A stretch of 5,300 nucleotides of DNA from Kiritimatiellia bacterium. Its GTDB lineage: Bacteria; Verrucomicrobiota; Kiritimatiellia; SLAD01. The stretch's first letter is position 1. Each line of letters begins with the position of its first letter. The translations under genes and the position numbers were made by a program. Below the pieces are notes generated by a model. It saw only the letters and a list, made by a program, of their open reading frames with translations. It did no database searches and had not been told where the DNA came from. Positions 4,545 to 5,300 of the stretch are shown here, in pieces. The stretch covers positions 1 through 5,300 of the forward strand of contig SLLF01000350.1 in the NCBI GenBank assembly GCA_007134175.1. Reading direction: 5' to 3'.

Positions 4545-5042
4545 ATGATCGAAAAACAAACGTTATTCACCCGAGGCGAGGGCGGCTACCACACCTATCG
4601 CATTCCGGCGATCCTGACGGCCAAAACCGGTACGCTGCTCGCCGTCTGCGAGGGACGGCGCGATTCCGGCTCCGACACCGGCAATATCGACCTGCTGCTG
4701 CGCCGGTCGGAGGACCAGGGTACGACCTGGAGCGAAGCCATAGAAATCACCGCCTCGACCAAGCAATCGGAATGGACCTGGTACGCCACCGGTCCCGGCG
4801 CGGGCCTGGCTATTGAGCGCGGCCCGCACAAGGGCCGACGCAACATGACGCTGCGCGCCAGCTTTGACGAAGCAGAGACCTGGCCGGTGGCGCTGGTGTT
4901 GCACTCCGGCCTGGCGGCCTATTCCGACCTTGCCGTCGCGCCGGACGGCACCATTTGCTGTCTCTACGAGTGCGGCGCGGAGGAGCGCTACAGCGAACAG
5001 ATCGTGCTGGCGCGCATCCAGCCGGAGGCATTGGGAATATAG
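4545..5042 (+). CDS. Internally deleted exo-alpha-sialidase (GH33-like) remnant, frame still open
   Basis: This 165-residue frame carries the start and end of a sialidase. GGYHTYRIPAI (13-23) holds the RIP motif with the first arginine of the substrate carboxylate triad. CEGRRDSGSDTGNIDLLLRR (35-54) and the Asp box SEDQGTTW (55-62) follow. AYSDLAVAPDGTICCLYE (125-142) holds the expected nucleophilic tyrosine, Tyr126. Relatives are about 340-380 residues. Here the first Asp box runs directly into EITASTKQ, which normally follows a later Asp box, and RGPHKGR runs directly into RNMTLRASFDEAETW, which normally lies near the C terminus. Two in-frame deletions therefore seem to have removed the central propeller blades, including the expected catalytic glutamate and the second triad arginine. 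Activity is unlikely. There is no signal peptide. ATG 4545 is preferred over 4518, which lies inside the linker. Confidence 0.8.
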   Translation: MIEKQTLFTRGEGGYHTYRIPAILTAKTGTLLAVCEGRRDSGSDTGNIDLLLRRSEDQGTTWSEAIEITASTKQSEWTWYATGPGAGLAIERGPHKGRRNMTLRASFDEAETWPVALVLHSGLAAYSDLAVAPDGTICCLYECGAEERYSEQIVLARIQPEALGI

Positions 5043-5300
5043 AGATGACGCGTGATGGCACGCAATCACGACTTTGGCCCACAAGTGGGCGGGCTCTCCT
5101 TTGAGATTTCACCACGGCTATATTCGCATGGGGCTTTGCCACTCCTGTCCGGATAAATGGCGATAAAGCAATCAACTACTAGCGTGGTTTGCGCGGGGGA
5201 TCCCTCCTCCATGGAAGGACGCTTGGCCAGACGAGCCTACAATAGCACCAACAGGGGCTGTCCCGCTGGCGTACGTGTGGCCAAATAGGCGGATTCCAGC
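5043..5300. other. No supportable gene; a few small stem-loops
   Basis: No frame on either strand here shows a recognisable protein. Just after the sialidase stop, 5046-5071 (TGACGCG, TGATGGCA, then GCAATCACGA) resembles a decayed linker unit and can form a 6-bp stem (5051-5056 with 5065-5070). GCCCA at 5077-5081 pairs with TGGGC at 5086-5090 around a CAAG loop, but no T-run follows. A 25-codon frame at 5211-5288 resembles nothing known. Confidence 0.5.

Noticed and set aside
5077..5090. Stem-loop after the sialidase as its transcription terminator
   Set aside because: The stem is only 5 bp with a CAAG loop and no T-run follows.
5211..5288. Small 25-codon frame near the window end
   Set aside because: It has no Shine-Dalgarno sequence and no similarity to a known short protein. 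Its length is within chance expectation.

Overview
The window is GC-rich, densely coded on the + strand and looks like a chromosomal accessory region of a free-living or gut/wastewater anaerobe. A member of the PVC group (Kiritimatiellota, Lentisphaerota or Planctomycetota) is the best guess. The guess rests on the combination of an S23-type four-helix-bundle protein with a C-terminal zinc ribbon, a UroD/MtaA-family protein, a GH33-type sialidase and a FitA-like antitoxin. No rRNA or other phylogenetic marker is present, so this is inference.

Layout. 1-135 holds no gene, but has a promoter-like TTGACA and three 11-bp direct repeats. 136-372 is a FitA-like antitoxin. It overlaps by ATGA with the first ~19 codons of a PIN-domain toxin that is then cut off (369-449). 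460-1152 is an intact histidine (phosphoglycerate mutase-like) phosphatase. 1184-1837 is an intact GntR/FCD regulator. 1838-1945 carries a strong promoter with a GGTATA-containing operator candidate. 1946-2488 is a broken N-acetylneuraminate-lyase-like gene with a frameshift and a large internal deletion. 2576-3646 is an intact UroD/MtaA-family protein. 3749-4474 is an intact four-helix-bundle protein with a zinc ribbon. 4545-5042 is a sialidase reduced to about half length by two in-frame internal deletions. 5043-5300 has no gene that can be supported.

How the parts fit. The GntR regulator, the sialate-lyase-like gene and the sialidase suggest a former sialic-acid (or related amino-sugar) catabolic cluster. 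GGTATA is the element recognised by E. coli NanR. The two sialic-acid genes are damaged here, whereas the regulator, the UroD-family gene and the four-helix-bundle gene look intact.

The most unusual feature is a family of intergenic linkers at three successive junctions (2504-2567, 3644-3741, 4472-4536). Each consists of three or four 8-bp units of the type TGACNNCN, a loop, and then three or four units of the type GTCAYGNA, ending in an A-rich Shine-Dalgarno sequence. The linker supplies the stop codon of the upstream gene (at two junctions) and the ribosome binding site of the downstream gene (at all three). Two copies bracket the four-helix-bundle/zinc-ribbon gene. This looks like a repeat family that spreads between genes, and the bracketed protein is a candidate nucleic-acid-binding partner.
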